From Microbacterium indicum DSM 19969 (GTDB taxonomy: Bacteria > Actinomycetota > Actinomycetes > Actinomycetales > Microbacteriaceae): a stretch of 64,000 nt of DNA. The notes beneath the pieces are model-generated. The model made no database searches. It worked only from the letters and a program-made list of their open reading frames with translations, and had not been told where the DNA came from. Shown here one piece after another: positions 16,715-27,061 of the stretch. The stretch's first letter is position 1, and each line of letters opens with the position of its first letter. The stretch spans positions 1-64,000 of the forward strand of contig NZ_AULR01000002.1 of assembly GCF_000422385.1 (NCBI RefSeq), in the 5' to 3' direction. The position numbers were made by a program, and so were the translations under genes.

Positions 16715-18517
16715 GTGCCCGCAGATCAGACAGCTGCCGTTCCCCGTCCGCCGGCCCGCCCCGGCAGCGCCCCCGTCATCCGGGGCGCCGAGGCGGTCGT
16801 CCGCTCGCTCGAGGCTCTGGGCGTCACCGACGTCTTCGGCCTCCCGGGCGGCGCCATCATCGAGACCTACGACGCCCTGACCGTCGAGAACTCGATCAAC
16901 CACGTCCTCGTGCGCCACGAGCAGGGCGCCGGCCACGCGGCCGAGGGCTACGCCGCGGCGTCGGGCCGCGTCGGCGTCGCCATCGCGACGTCCGGCCCCG
17001 GCGCGACGAACCTCGTGACCGCGATCGCCGACGCCTACATGGACTCCGTGCCCATGGTCGCGATCACCGGCCAGGTCTTCTCGACCCTCATGGGAACCGA
17101 CGCGTTCCAGGAGGCCGACATCGTGGGCATCACGATGCCGATCACCAAGCACTCGTTCCTCGTCACCAAGGCCGAGGACATCCCGCGCGCCATCGCGCAG
17201 GCCTTCGAGATCGCCAGCACGGGCCGCCCGGGCCCCGTGCTCGTCGACATCACGAAGGACGCGCAGCAGGCCGAGGTGCCCTTCGTGTGGCCGCCGCGCT
17301 TCGACCTGCCGGGCTACCGGCCGGTGACGAAGGCGCACGGCAAGCAGATCCAGGCCGCGGCCGCGCTGCTCGCCGAGGCGAAGCACCCGGTCCTGTACGT
17401 CGGCGGCGGCGTGATCCGCGCCGGCGCGTCGCGCGAGCTGCTCGCGTTCGCCGAGTCGTCGCACACGCCCGTCGTGACGACGCTCATGGCGCGCGGCGCG
17501 TTCCCCGACTCGCACCCGCAGCACCTCGGCATGCCGGGCATGCACGGCGCGGTCCCTGCCGTGCTCGCGCTGCAGGAGGCCGACCTCATCATCGCGCTCG
17601 GCGCGCGCTTCGACGACCGCGTCACGGGCAAGGCCGCGCTCTTCGCCCCGAACGCGAAGGTCGTGCACGTCGACATCGACCCCGCCGAGATCGGCAAGAT
17701 CCGCGTGGCCGACGTGCCGATCGTGGGCGACGTCAAGGACGTCCTCGTCGACCTCGAGACCGCGTACGGCTCGGCCGTCGCGGCACGCGCCCCGAAGTTC
17801 GAGGAGTGGTGGGCGTACCTCGACGGGCTGCGCGAGCAGTACCCGCTCGGCTACACCGAGCCGTCCGACGGGCGCCTCGCCCCGCAGGGCATCATCCAGC
17901 GCATCGGCGAGCTCACGGGCCCCGAGGGCGTGTTCGTCGCGGGCGTCGGCCAGCACCAGATGTGGGCGTCGCAGTTCATCCGCTACGAGCGTCCCAACTC
18001 GTGGCTCAACTCGGGCGGCGCGGGCACGATGGGCTACGCGGTTCCCGCGGCGATGGGTGCGAAGGTCGCCCAGCCCGACCGCCCCGTGTGGGCGATCGAC
18101 GGCGACGGCTGCTTCCAGATGACGAACCAGGAGCTCGCGACCTGCGCGCTCAACGACATCCCGATCAAGGTCGCGATCATCAACAACTCGTCGCTCGGCA
18201 TGGTGCGCCAGTGGCAGACGCTGTTCTACGACGGCCGCTATTCGCACACCGAGCTCAACACGGGTCACGACTCGAAGCGGATCCCCGACTTCGTGAAGCT
18301 CGCCGAGGCATACGGCTGCCTCGCGATCCGCGTCGAGAGCGAAGACCAGATCGACGCGGCCATCACGCTCGCGCTCGAGACGAACGACCGCCCCGTCGTG
18401 ATCGACTTCGTCGTGTCGAGCGACGCGATGGTGTGGCCGATGGTGCCGCAGGGCGTCAGCAACAGCGAGATCCAGTACGCCCGCGAGAACTCGCCGGCCT
18501 TCGATGAGGAGATCTGA
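16715..18517 (+). CDS. ilvB: Acetolactate synthase large subunit
   Basis: 600 residues, a ThDP-dependent enzyme condensing pyruvate with pyruvate or 2-oxobutyrate. The catalytic Glu is in [15 protein letters not shown]; the ThDP/Mg motif is [20 protein letters not shown]; the FAD-binding middle domain follows the standard biosynthetic AHAS layout. GTG 16715 follows the ilvD stop by 45 bases with AAGGGAA upstream. The next gene, ilvN, begins immediately after its stop; the two form the AHAS complex, and ilvN confers valine feedback. Confidence 0.95.
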   Translation: MPADQTAAVPRPPARPGSAPVIRGAEAVVRSLEALGVTDVFGLPGGAIIETYDALTVENSINHVLVRHEQGAGHAAEGYAAASGRVGVAIATSGPGATNLVTAIADAYMDSVPMVAITGQVFSTLMGTDAFQEADIVGITMPITKHSFLVTKAEDIPRAIAQAFEIASTGRPGPVLVDITKDAQQAEVPFVWPPRFDLPGYRPVTKAHGKQIQAAAALLAEAKHPVLYVGGGVIRAGASRELLAFAESSHTPVVTTLMARGAFPDSHPQHLGMPGMHGAVPAVLALQEADLIIALGARFDDRVTGKAALFAPNAKVVHVDIDPAEIGKIRVADVPIVGDVKDVLVDLETAYGSAVAARAPKFEEWWAYLDGLREQYPLGYTEPSDGRLAPQGIIQRIGELTGPEGVFVAGVGQHQMWASQFIRYERPNSWLNSGGAGTMGYAVPAAMGAKVAQPDRPVWAIDGDGCFQMTNQELATCALNDIPIKVAIINNSSLGMVRQWQTLFYDGRYSHTELNTGHDSKRIPDFVKLAEAYGCLAIRVESEDQIDAAITLALETNDRPVVIDFVVSSDAMVWPMVPQGVSNSEIQYARENSPAFDEEI

Positions 18518-20101
<1,584 letters not shown>

Positions 20102-20111
20102 CCTGCGTTCC

Positions 20112-20148
20112 GGAAGGGCCTCACGGCGACGCGCCGTGGGGCCCTTCC
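20112..20148 (+). terminator. Terminator of the ilv cluster
   Basis: Arms 20112-20128 and 20132-20148 pair over 17 positions with one G-U-type mismatch and a 3-base loop. Confidence 0.8.
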
Positions 20149-20208
20149 GCGTCACATCGACAGGCGTAGCATTGAGTCATCTCATCCATTCAGGTGAAAG
20201 GAAAGATG

Positions 20209-21306
20209 ATGACCACCGATGTTCGCGCCGCCGTCCTCCACGGAGTCGACGAGCCTTTCCGCTTCGAGACCCTCACGCTCGACGACATCCGCCCCGACGA
20301 GCTGCTCGTGAAGATCGTCGCGACGGGGCTGTGCCACACCGACCTCGCGATCCAGCACGGGCACATGCCGGGCGCGTTCCCCTTCGTCCTCGGGCACGAG
20401 GGAGCCGGAATCGTCGAGGAGGTCGGATCCGCGGTCACGGGCTTCGAGGTCGGCGACAAGGTCGCGATCTCGTACGCCGCCTGCGGCCACTGCTCGAACT
20501 GCCTCGCCGGTCGAGAGGCGTACTGCCTGAGCTTCTTCCCCCTGAACTTCGGCGGCATCCGCGAAGACGGATCGACGACCTTCACCGACGCCGACGGCGG
20601 CGTCGTGCACGGCAGCTTCTTCGGCCAGTCGTCGTTCGCGGACCACGCGATCGCCTCCGCGAAGAACGTCGTCAAGCTCGACGCCGACGCCCCCGTCGAG
20701 ATCGCGGGCCCGCTCGGCTGCGGCATCCAGACCGGCGCCGGCACGGTCCTCAACTCGCTCGCCGTCCCCGCGGGCGCGAGCATCGTCGTCGCCGGCACGG
20801 GCGCCGTGGGCCTCTCGGCCATCATGGGCGCGAAGGTCGCGGGCGCGACGACGATCATCGCCGTCGACGTCATCCCCGAGCGCCTCGAGTTCGCGAAGAA
20901 GCTCGGTGCGACGCACACGATCAACGGCAAGGAAGAGGACACCGTCGCGCGGATCCGCGAGATCACGGGCGACGGCGCGAGCTACGCGGTCGACACGACC
21001 GGCGCGGCGCCCGTTCTCGACCAGCTGATCGACGCGACCGCCATGGGCGCCAAGCTCGCCTTCATCGCCGTGTCCAAGCCCGGCACCACGATCGACGCGA
21101 CCAAGGTCGGCGGCAAGACGATCGTCGGCGCGATCGAGGGTGACTCGATCCCGCAGAACTTCATCCCCGAGCTCATCGCGCTCAACAAGGCCGGGCGCTT
21201 CCCGTTCGAAGAGCTCGTCACGACCTACGCGTTCGACGAGATCGAGCAGGCGATCGCCGACACGCAGTCGGGCAAGACGGTCAAGGCCGTCCTCACGATG
21301 GCGTGA
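20209..21306 (+). CDS. Zinc-dependent NAD alcohol dehydrogenase (MDR family)
   Basis: About 365 residues. Catalytic-zinc ligands lie in GLCHTDLAIQHG and GHEGAGIVEEVG; the structural-zinc Cys cluster is CGHCSNCLAGREAYC; the nucleotide-binding motif is GTGAVGLSAIMGAKVAG, with an Asp after the second strand (IAVDVIPERLE), which favours NAD over NADP. It resembles aryl-alcohol/benzyl-alcohol dehydrogenases of the class III-like MDR branch, but the substrate is not certain. ATG 20209 (or 20206) is chosen because AAAGGA lies 6 bases upstream; the GTG at 20194 precedes that site. Single gene, between the ilv terminator and a terminator at 21336-21371. Confidence 0.85.
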   Translation: MTTDVRAAVLHGVDEPFRFETLTLDDIRPDELLVKIVATGLCHTDLAIQHGHMPGAFPFVLGHEGAGIVEEVGSAVTGFEVGDKVAISYAACGHCSNCLAGREAYCLSFFPLNFGGIREDGSTTFTDADGGVVHGSFFGQSSFADHAIASAKNVVKLDADAPVEIAGPLGCGIQTGAGTVLNSLAVPAGASIVVAGTGAVGLSAIMGAKVAGATTIIAVDVIPERLEFAKKLGATHTINGKEEDTVARIREITGDGASYAVDTTGAAPVLDQLIDATAMGAKLAFIAVSKPGTTIDATKVGGKTIVGAIEGDSIPQNFIPELIALNKAGRFPFEELVTTYAFDEIEQAIADTQSGKTVKAVLTMA

Positions 21307-21335
21307 TCTGACGCGTGTCGGCATCGCCGACGCAT

Positions 21336-21371
21336 CGCGGGCCCATGGGAATGCACACCTGTGGGCCCGCG
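21336..21371 (+). terminator. Terminator between alcohol dehydrogenase and rpsA
   Basis: CGCGGGCCCA (21336-21345) and TGGGCCCGCG (21362-21371) form a perfect 10-bp stem around a 16-base loop, followed by the T-rich TTGTCTCT. Confidence 0.65.
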
Positions 21372-21381
21372 TTGTCTCTGA

Positions 21382-21387
21382 TAGTCT
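21382..21387 (+). promoter_or_regulatory. Probable -10 element of rpsA
   Basis: TAGTCT lies right after the terminator. A start near 21394 would give rpsA a leader of about 128 bases. No convincing -35 is visible. Confidence 0.35.
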
Positions 21388-21521
21388 GAGGTGTCACCCA
21401 CAGGCGGCGCGTTCGTCGTGCCCCGCGGGTCACGCAGCACAACCCCATCCAGCCGCTCGCCGGCGCACTGTCTTCGCGTCGGTCGGGCCCGAGAAGACAA
21501 CCCTTAAGGCAAACCACCTAA

Positions 21522-22976
21522 ATGACTAACGTGACGGCCACCCCGGCCACCAAGCAGGTCGCGATCAACGACATCGGATCTGCTGACGACTTCCTCGCTG
21601 CTGTCGAGAAGACGCTCAAGTTCTTCAACGACGGCGACATCATCGAAGGCGAGATCGTCAAGATCGACCGCGACGAGGTCCTCCTCGACGTCGGTTACAA
21701 GACCGAGGGCGTCATCCCCTCGCGCGAGCTCTCCATCAAGCACGACGTCAACCCTGACGACGTCGTCAAGGTCGGCGACCAGATCGAGGCCCTCGTCCTC
21801 CAGAAGGAGGACAAGGAAGGCCGTCTGATTCTGTCGAAGAAGCGTGCTCAGTACGAGCGCGCCTGGGGCGACGTGGAGCAGATCAAGGAGAACGACGGTG
21901 TCGTCAAGGGCACGGTCATCGAGGTCGTCAAGGGCGGTCTCATCCTCGACATCGGCCTCCGCGGCTTCCTCCCCGCTTCGCTCATCGAGCTGCGCCGCGT
22001 GCGCGACCTGACGCCGTACCTCGGCCAGGAGCTCGAGGCGAAGATCCTCGAGCTCGACAAGAACCGCAACAACGTCGTGCTGTCGCGCCGCGCCCTCCTC
22101 GAGGAGACGCAGTCGGCCACGCGCACGCAGTTCCTCAACGGCCTGCACAAGGGTCAGGTCCGCAAGGGCCAGGTCTCGTCGATCGTCAACTTCGGTGCGT
22201 TCGTCGACCTCGGCGGCGTCGACGGTCTCGTCCACGTCTCCGAGCTGTCGTGGAAGCACATCGACCACGCCAGCGAGGTCGTCGAGGTGGGCCAGGAGGT
22301 CACCGTCGAGGTTCTCGAGGTCGACCTCGACCGCGAGCGCGTGTCGCTGTCGCTCAAGGCGACGCAGGAGGACCCCTGGCAGGTCTTCGCCCGCACGCAC
22401 CAGATCGGTCAGATCACGCCCGGCAAGGTCACGAAGCTCGTTCCCTTCGGTGCGTTCGTCCGCGTCGCCGACGGCATCGAGGGCCTCGTGCACATCTCCG
22501 AGCTGTCGCACAAGCACGTCGAGATGGCCGAGCAGGTCGTGTCGGTGGGCGAGGAGCTCTTCGTCCGCGTCATCGACATCGACCTCGACCGTCGTCGCAT
22601 CTCGCTGTCGCTCAAGCAGGCCAACGACATGGTCGACCCGAACGGCACCGAGTTCGACCCGTCGCTCTACGGCATGACGACCGAGTACGACGAGAACGGC
22701 GAGTACAAGTACCCCGAGGGCTTCGACGCCGAGTCGGGCCAGTGGCTCGAGGGCTACGACGAGGCTCGCGAGAAGTGGGAGTCCGAGTACGCGGCCGCCG
22801 AGGCCCGCTGGACCCAGCACAAGGAGCAGGTCGCCAAGGCCATCGAGGCCGAGGCGAACGTCGAGGAGACGGGCGCCGCCAGCGGCACCTCGTTCTCGAC
22901 CGAGAGCAACGGCGCCGGCGCCCTCGCCGACGACGAGGCCCTCGCGGCGCTCCGCGAGCAGCTCGCGGGCAACTGA
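21522..22976 (+). CDS. rpsA: 30S ribosomal protein S1
   Basis: 484 residues with four S1/OB-fold RNA-binding domains: EGEIVKIDRDEVLLDVGYKTEGVIP, then VKGTVIEVVKGGLIL, RKGQVSSIVNFGAFVDLGG and GKVTKLVPFGAFVRVADG; an acidic, low-complexity tail follows, as in other actinobacterial S1 proteins. It helps mRNA binding to the 30S subunit. Just upstream of ATG 21522 the sequence is CCACCTAA with no usable Shine-Dalgarno; non-canonical initiation and autoregulation are known for rpsA in other bacteria. In actinobacteria rpsA is commonly followed by coaE, as here after two extra genes. Confidence 0.97.
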   Translation: MTNVTATPATKQVAINDIGSADDFLAAVEKTLKFFNDGDIIEGEIVKIDRDEVLLDVGYKTEGVIPSRELSIKHDVNPDDVVKVGDQIEALVLQKEDKEGRLILSKKRAQYERAWGDVEQIKENDGVVKGTVIEVVKGGLILDIGLRGFLPASLIELRRVRDLTPYLGQELEAKILELDKNRNNVVLSRRALLEETQSATRTQFLNGLHKGQVRKGQVSSIVNFGAFVDLGGVDGLVHVSELSWKHIDHASEVVEVGQEVTVEVLEVDLDRERVSLSLKATQEDPWQVFARTHQIGQITPGKVTKLVPFGAFVRVADGIEGLVHISELSHKHVEMAEQVVSVGEELFVRVIDIDLDRRRISLSLKQANDMVDPNGTEFDPSLYGMTTEYDENGEYKYPEGFDAESGQWLEGYDEAREKWESEYAAAEARWTQHKEQVAKAIEAEANVEETGAASGTSFSTESNGAGALADDEALAALREQLAGN

Positions 22977-23000
22977 CCCGCGGCGCAACGCTGAACTGAC

Positions 23001-23033
23001 AGGGGTCGGATCCTTCGGGGTCCGACCCCTTTC
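23001..23033 (+). terminator. Terminator of rpsA
   Basis: AGGGGTCGGA (23001-23010) pairs with TCCGACCCCT (23021-23030), with further pairing inside the loop and TTT after the stem. Confidence 0.8.
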
Positions 23034-23089
23034 GCGTGCCTGTGGATAACTTTCGAGGCCGATCTCGGAATTCCTCTACGGTGATCCGC

Positions 23090-23575
23090 ATGCGTCGCGT
23101 CGCCGTGTTTCTCGCCCTGCCCCTCCTTCTCGTCGGGTGCGCCGCGGAGGCCGAGCCCGAGCCCGCGTGGACCGAGGAGGAGGCGTACGCGGCGGCCGAG
23201 GAGGTGTTTCGGGAGTTCCACGATGCCTGGCTGTCCGAAGAAGACGGATACGGCTCGGATGGCGCCTACCTCGAATACCTGACCGGAGAGCTCCGCGCCG
23301 CTGAGGAGGAATCGCTCGCAAGCGGAGCCCCGGAGATCCGCGGTCAGTCCGTCATCACAGACCTCACCACAGCTGACTTCGACCTCGTCGGGGAGACCGC
23401 GACGGTGAACGTCACGGCATGCCAGGACGATTCTGATGTGCGGGTGGTCGATGACGAAGGCGCGGAAGAGCCTGTTCGGGCTGACCCGGTCTATGAGATC
23501 GATGCGGTCGTCACGTCGGTCGATGGCCAGATGCTGATCGCCGAGCTCACCGAGAACGCGGGCACCGGATGCTGA
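23090..23575 (+). CDS. Secreted lipoprotein, function unknown
   Basis: 161 residues. Lipoprotein signal MRRVAVFLALPLLLVGC with lipobox LVGC and Cys17, then a Glu-rich helical start (TEEEAYAAAEEVFREFHDAW) and a small NTF2-like-looking domain; no catalytic motif is seen. ATG 23090 lies 7 bases after TACGGT (23077-23082), consistent with a leaderless transcript; an in-frame GTG at 23081 is less likely. Codon use is less G/C-biased between about 23200 and 23570 than in the flanking housekeeping genes. Its end overlaps the start of the next gene by 7 bases, so the two are coupled. Confidence 0.7.
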   Translation: MRRVAVFLALPLLLVGCAAEAEPEPAWTEEEAYAAAEEVFREFHDAWLSEEDGYGSDGAYLEYLTGELRAAEEESLASGAPEIRGQSVITDLTTADFDLVGETATVNVTACQDDSDVRVVDDEGAEEPVRADPVYEIDAVVTSVDGQMLIAELTENAGTGC

Positions 23576-24414
23576 TGCTGTTTGCGATGCTCGTGATGGT
23601 CACGGGCACCGAGTTCGAAGCCCAGGCCGTGTATTGCACGCCGTTGCAGATCTTTCAGCAGACCTGCAATGCGGGCGGCGACGACGGGATCGACGTCGGG
23701 GGAGAGGTCACCTGGCCCGGCGAGGAACCTGCGGCGCCCGACCCTGGGCATCCGGCTCCGAATCCCGTCGGCGAGGTGCCTGGTGCGCCCGAGAACCCGG
23801 CCCCGCCGCCGACCACCGTCGACGACTGCACGCGCGGTCAGGACGATCTGAGCGGCAACTGCGTCATCGACTTCCCCGAGGCCCCGGAGGACCCGGAAGA
23901 GCCGTTCGTGCCGACGATCCCGGCGATCACCGTCACCGACGTCGCGTCCTTCGCGCCCGCCCCGACATCGCCGACGATCGAGCCCTTCGGCATCGCGATC
24001 CTCGGCGCGCCGATGAACGTCGCGATGGGCGCCGAGACGCAGACGGTCGGCGGCGCCCTCTTCGGGCTGCCGATGGCGGTGACGTTCGTTCCCGAGCTCT
24101 ACACGGTCGACTACGGCGACGGCACCGTGATCGAGACGACGACCGGATCCGGCACGTGGGGTGAGCTGGGCCAGGCTCAGCTCACTGCGACGCCGACGAG
24201 CCACGCCTATCAGGCGCGCGGCACCTACGCGGTGTCGATCGACGTGTCGTACTCCGCGACGGTCGACTTCGGCGTCTGGGGCACGTACCCCGTCGACGGC
24301 TTCGTCGTCACGGGAGGCCCGGGCGTCGACGTCCGGGTGTTCGAGCACACGTCGGCCCTCGTCGACAGGACGTGCATCGAGGATCCGCTCGGCCCCGGAT
24401 GCGCGGCGGTCTGA
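23569..24414 (+). CDS. Secreted or surface PKD-like protein, function unknown
   Basis: 281 residues. A hydrophobic N-terminus (MLMLFAMLVMV) could be a signal or anchor; a Pro/Glu-rich linker (about 50-125) follows; then a domain with YTVDYGDGT and SHAYQARGTYAVSIDVSYSA, which match the DGT...H-Y/F...G-x-Y pattern of PKD-like Ig folds. Two Cys pairs, one near the start and one at the end (DRTCIEDPLGPGCAAV), may form disulfides. Similar lipoprotein/PKD pairs occur in Microbacteriaceae, but I know of no assigned function. The ATG overlaps the end of the preceding lipoprotein gene. Confidence 0.65.
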   Translation: MLMLFAMLVMVTGTEFEAQAVYCTPLQIFQQTCNAGGDDGIDVGGEVTWPGEEPAAPDPGHPAPNPVGEVPGAPENPAPPPTTVDDCTRGQDDLSGNCVIDFPEAPEDPEEPFVPTIPAITVTDVASFAPAPTSPTIEPFGIAILGAPMNVAMGAETQTVGGALFGLPMAVTFVPELYTVDYGDGTVIETTTGSGTWGELGQAQLTATPTSHAYQARGTYAVSIDVSYSATVDFGVWGTYPVDGFVVTGGPGVDVRVFEHTSALVDRTCIEDPLGPGCAAV

Positions 24415-24436
24415 GCGGGACGGATAGCGTGGAGGG

Positions 24437-25045
24437 ATGCCACTCATCGCGCTGACCGGCGGCATCGCGTCGGGCAAGTCGACCATCGGACATCGCCTCG
24501 CCGAGCACGGAGCGATCGTCATCGACGCCGATCAGACCGTGCGCGAGCTCCAGCAGCCCGGGCAGCCCGTCTTCGCGGCGATGGTCGAGGCCTTCGGCGC
24601 CGGAATCGTCGCGGGCGACGGAACCCTCGACCGCAGGGCGGTCGGCGCGATCGTCTTCGCAGACCCGCAGAAGCTCGCCCAGCTCAACGGCATCGTGCAC
24701 CCTGCCGTGAAGGAGCACACGCAGCGGCGGTTCCGCGAGGCGTTCGAGCGCGACCCGCGTGCCGTCGTCGTCTACGACGTGCCGCTGCTCGCCGAGGCCC
24801 GCGGAACGGGGGAGTGGGACGCGGTCGTCGTGGCGCACGCGCCCGCCGAGGTGCGCACGCGGCGCATGGTCGAGAACCGCGGCATGACGCGGGCCGAGGC
24901 CGAGGCGCGCATCGCCAGCCAGGCCACCGACGACGAGCTGCTCGCCGTCGCCGACGTCGTCATCGACACGTCGGGATCCCTCGACGAGACGATCGCGCAG
25001 GCCGACGCGCTCTGGGAGAGGATCAGCCCCGACGCTGGCGCGTGA
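24437..25045 (+). CDS. coaE: Dephospho-CoA kinase
   Basis: 202 residues, the last enzyme of coenzyme A synthesis. The P-loop GGIASGKST (8-16), DADQTVREL, the CoA-binding HPAVKEHTQRRF and YDVPLLAE are in their usual order. ATG 24437 is preceded by GGAGGG and also stands 6 bases after TAGCGT (24425-24430), so either ordinary or leaderless initiation is possible. Its last 23 bases overlap the end of the convergent GntR gene. In related genomes coaE is close to uvrB; here about 6.9 kb separate them. Confidence 0.94.
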   Translation: MPLIALTGGIASGKSTIGHRLAEHGAIVIDADQTVRELQQPGQPVFAAMVEAFGAGIVAGDGTLDRRAVGAIVFADPQKLAQLNGIVHPAVKEHTQRRFREAFERDPRAVVVYDVPLLAEARGTGEWDAVVVAHAPAEVRTRRMVENRGMTRAEAEARIASQATDDELLAVADVVIDTSGSLDETIAQADALWERISPDAGA

Positions 25046-25664
25046 ACGCGCCGAGCACCGTCTGCTCCGACTCGACGAGGTAGTCGGTGAGCTCGCGCGA
25101 CGCGACCTCGCCGCCCTCGGCAAGGAACAGTTCGAGGAGCGCGCGGTTGCGCGGGACGTAGGGCGCGTGAAGCGCCTCGGGGGTGTCGATCGCGAGGAAC
25201 GCAAGGCGCAGCTCGGCCGCGACGTCGCGATACAGCCGCGCGAGCCGCGGGCTGTCGGCGAGGTCGACGATCGCGGCGTGGAACTCCATGTTCCCGGTGC
25301 CGACGACGCCCCACTCCTGGGCGGCGAGGGCGGCCTCGCTCGATTCGACCGCCGCGCGCATCGCCGCGACAGCGGGGTGCAGGGGGGATCCCGTGCGCAG
25401 CGCAGCGGGTTCGACGTACCGACGCGCGCGGTAGATGTCGACGACGTCGGCCACGGCCGGTGAGGCGACCGACGCTCCCCGGTGGGGGATGTGCTCGATG
25501 AGGCCCTGCTCGGCCAGCACCCGGAAGGCCTCGCGCAGGGTGTTGCGCGAGACGCCGAGCGACTCGGCGACCGCGAGCTCCGAGAGGCGCTCCCCGGGGG
25601 CGAAATCGCCCGCGATGATGCGCCGCCGCAGGGCGTCGGCCAGCGTCTCATCGTGTTCGGGCAT
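25023..25664 (-). CDS. GntR-family (FCD) regulator of the oxoproline cassette
   Basis: 213 residues. Winged helix with ERLSELAVAESLGVSRNTLR (about 28-47) and EAFRVLAEQGLIEHIP, then an FCD ligand domain with spaced His/Asp residues (EFHAAIVDLADS). ATG 25664 is chosen as the first Met in the homologous region; an upstream in-frame start adds only ten residues. It is divergent from the NRAMP-pxp operon, and a palindrome matching the FadR-subfamily consensus lies in the shared promoter region, so it most likely controls that operon and itself. Its 3' end overlaps coaE by 23 bases. Confidence 0.85.
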   Translation of the reverse strand: MPEHDETLADALRRRIIAGDFAPGERLSELAVAESLGVSRNTLREAFRVLAEQGLIEHIPHRGASVASPAVADVVDIYRARRYVEPAALRTGSPLHPAVAAMRAAVESSEAALAAQEWGVVGTGNMEFHAAIVDLADSPRLARLYRDVAAELRLAFLAIDTPEALHAPYVPRNRALLELFLAEGGEVASRELTDYLVESEQTVLGAFTRQRRG

Positions 25665-25716
25665 GCCCGAATCATATTGCCGAGGTCGCAACACGGGCGA
25701 AACACATCGGGTCTAC

Positions 25717-25729
25717 ATTGTTCAACAAT
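25717..25729. promoter_or_regulatory. GntR/FCD operator between the regulator and the pxp operon
   Basis: ATTGTTCAACAAT is a perfect 13-bp inverted repeat and contains TTGTTCAACAA, which fits the TNGTNNNACNA pattern known for FadR/FCD-type GntR regulators. It lies 53 bases from the regulator start and 73 bases from the NRAMP-like gene, beside a possible -10 (TACATT, 25714-25719). Confidence 0.7.
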
Positions 25730-25801
25730 CGCTGTGAGTTTGTCTTACAGTTGCTCCACTTCCTCTTTCCGTCTGCACCACTCGTCTCACGAGGAGCACA
25801 C

Positions 25802-27058
25802 ATGTCCACGCCCACGACCTCCGAGCGCGCGAGCTCGTTCGTCCGCTCGCGCCGCGGCCCCATCCTCGGCGCGATCTTCCTCATGGCCACGTCGGCCATC
25901 GGCCCGGGCTTCATCACGCAGACCGCGACCTTCACGGCGCAGATGGGCGCCTCGTTCGCCTTCGCGATCCTCGTGTCGGTCCTCGTCGACTTCGCGCTGC
26001 AGATGAACGTGTGGCGCATCATCACCGTCGCGGGCAAGCGCGCGGGCGACCTCGCGAACGCCGCGATCCCGTTCTCGGGCCACCTGCTGGCGGTGCTGAT
26101 CGTGATCGGCGGCCTCGCGTTCAACATCGGCAACATCGCGGGCGCGGGGCTCGGCCTCAACGCCCTGCTCGGCATCGACGCGAAGATCGGCGGCCTGCTG
26201 TCGGGCCTGCTCGCGATCGGGATCTTCCTCTTCAAGCGCGCGGGACGCGTCGTCGACGTCCTCGTCATCGTCCTGGGCGTCGTGATGATCGGTCTCACGG
26301 TCGTCGTCGCGATCATGTCGCACCCGCCGATCGGCGATGCGCTGCGCCAGACGGTGGTCCCCGACGAGCTGAACTTCGCCACGATCACGACGATCGTCGG
26401 CGGGACGGTCGGCGGATACATCACCTACGCGGGCGCGCACCGCTACCTCGACTCGGGGCAGACCGGCCCCGCGCACGCGAAGTCGGTGCACCGGGCGGCC
26501 GTGAGCGGCATCCTCGTGACGGGCATCATGCGCTACGTCCTCTTCCTCGCGATCTTCGGCGTCGTCGCGTCGGGCGTCGTCCTCGACGTCACGAGCGCGA
26601 GCGCGAACCCCGCGGCCCAGGCGTTCGGCTCGGTCCTCGGAGACGCGGGGATCCGGATCTTCGGCTTCATCTTCTGGGCCGCGGCGATCTCATCGGTCAT
26701 CGGAGCCGCCTACACGTCGGCGACCTTCGTCTCGACCTTCTCGAAGAAGCTCGCGAACGGCTGGCCGCTGCAGCTCACGACGGTCGCGTTCATCGTCGTC
26801 TCGCTCGTGCTGTACCTCGTGATCGGCGCGGCTCCCGCCGCGATCCTCGTCTTCGTCGGCGGGTTCAACGGCCTCATCCTCCCCATCGGCATGACGATCT
26901 TCATGTACATCGGGTGGTTCCGCCAGCGCGACCTGCTGCACGGCTACCGCTACCCGGTCTGGCTTCTCGTCGTGGGCACGCTCGCGACGGCGCTGAGCTG
27001 GTACATGGGCGTCGTGTCGGTCGGCCCCATCTTCGCGTTCATCGGCATCGGAGGCTGA
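25802..27058 (+). CDS. NRAMP-fold transporter, YcsG-like, without canonical metal motifs
   Basis: 418 residues with about 11 hydrophobic segments of the NRAMP family. The start of TM1 (SAIGPGFITQTATFTAQMG) aligns with NRAMP, but the metal-binding DPGN motif is absent, and the TM6 MPH motif is replaced by YAGAHRYLD. It is the first gene of a five-gene operon with pxpA, DUF1445, pxpBC and a biotin carboxylase; in Bacillus subtilis the NRAMP-like ycsG sits in the same kind of cluster (ycsF-ycsG-ycsI-kipI-kipA). Transport of 5-oxoproline, a related organic substrate or an unusual ion is inference. ATG 25802 has GAGGAG upstream. Confidence 0.82.
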   Translation: MSTPTTSERASSFVRSRRGPILGAIFLMATSAIGPGFITQTATFTAQMGASFAFAILVSVLVDFALQMNVWRIITVAGKRAGDLANAAIPFSGHLLAVLIVIGGLAFNIGNIAGAGLGLNALLGIDAKIGGLLSGLLAIGIFLFKRAGRVVDVLVIVLGVVMIGLTVVVAIMSHPPIGDALRQTVVPDELNFATITTIVGGTVGGYITYAGAHRYLDSGQTGPAHAKSVHRAAVSGILVTGIMRYVLFLAIFGVVASGVVLDVTSASANPAAQAFGSVLGDAGIRIFGFIFWAAAISSVIGAAYTSATFVSTFSKKLANGWPLQLTTVAFIVVSLVLYLVIGAAPAAILVFVGGFNGLILPIGMTIFMYIGWFRQRDLLHGYRYPVWLLVVGTLATALSWYMGVVSVGPIFAFIGIGG

Positions 27059-27061
27059 CGC

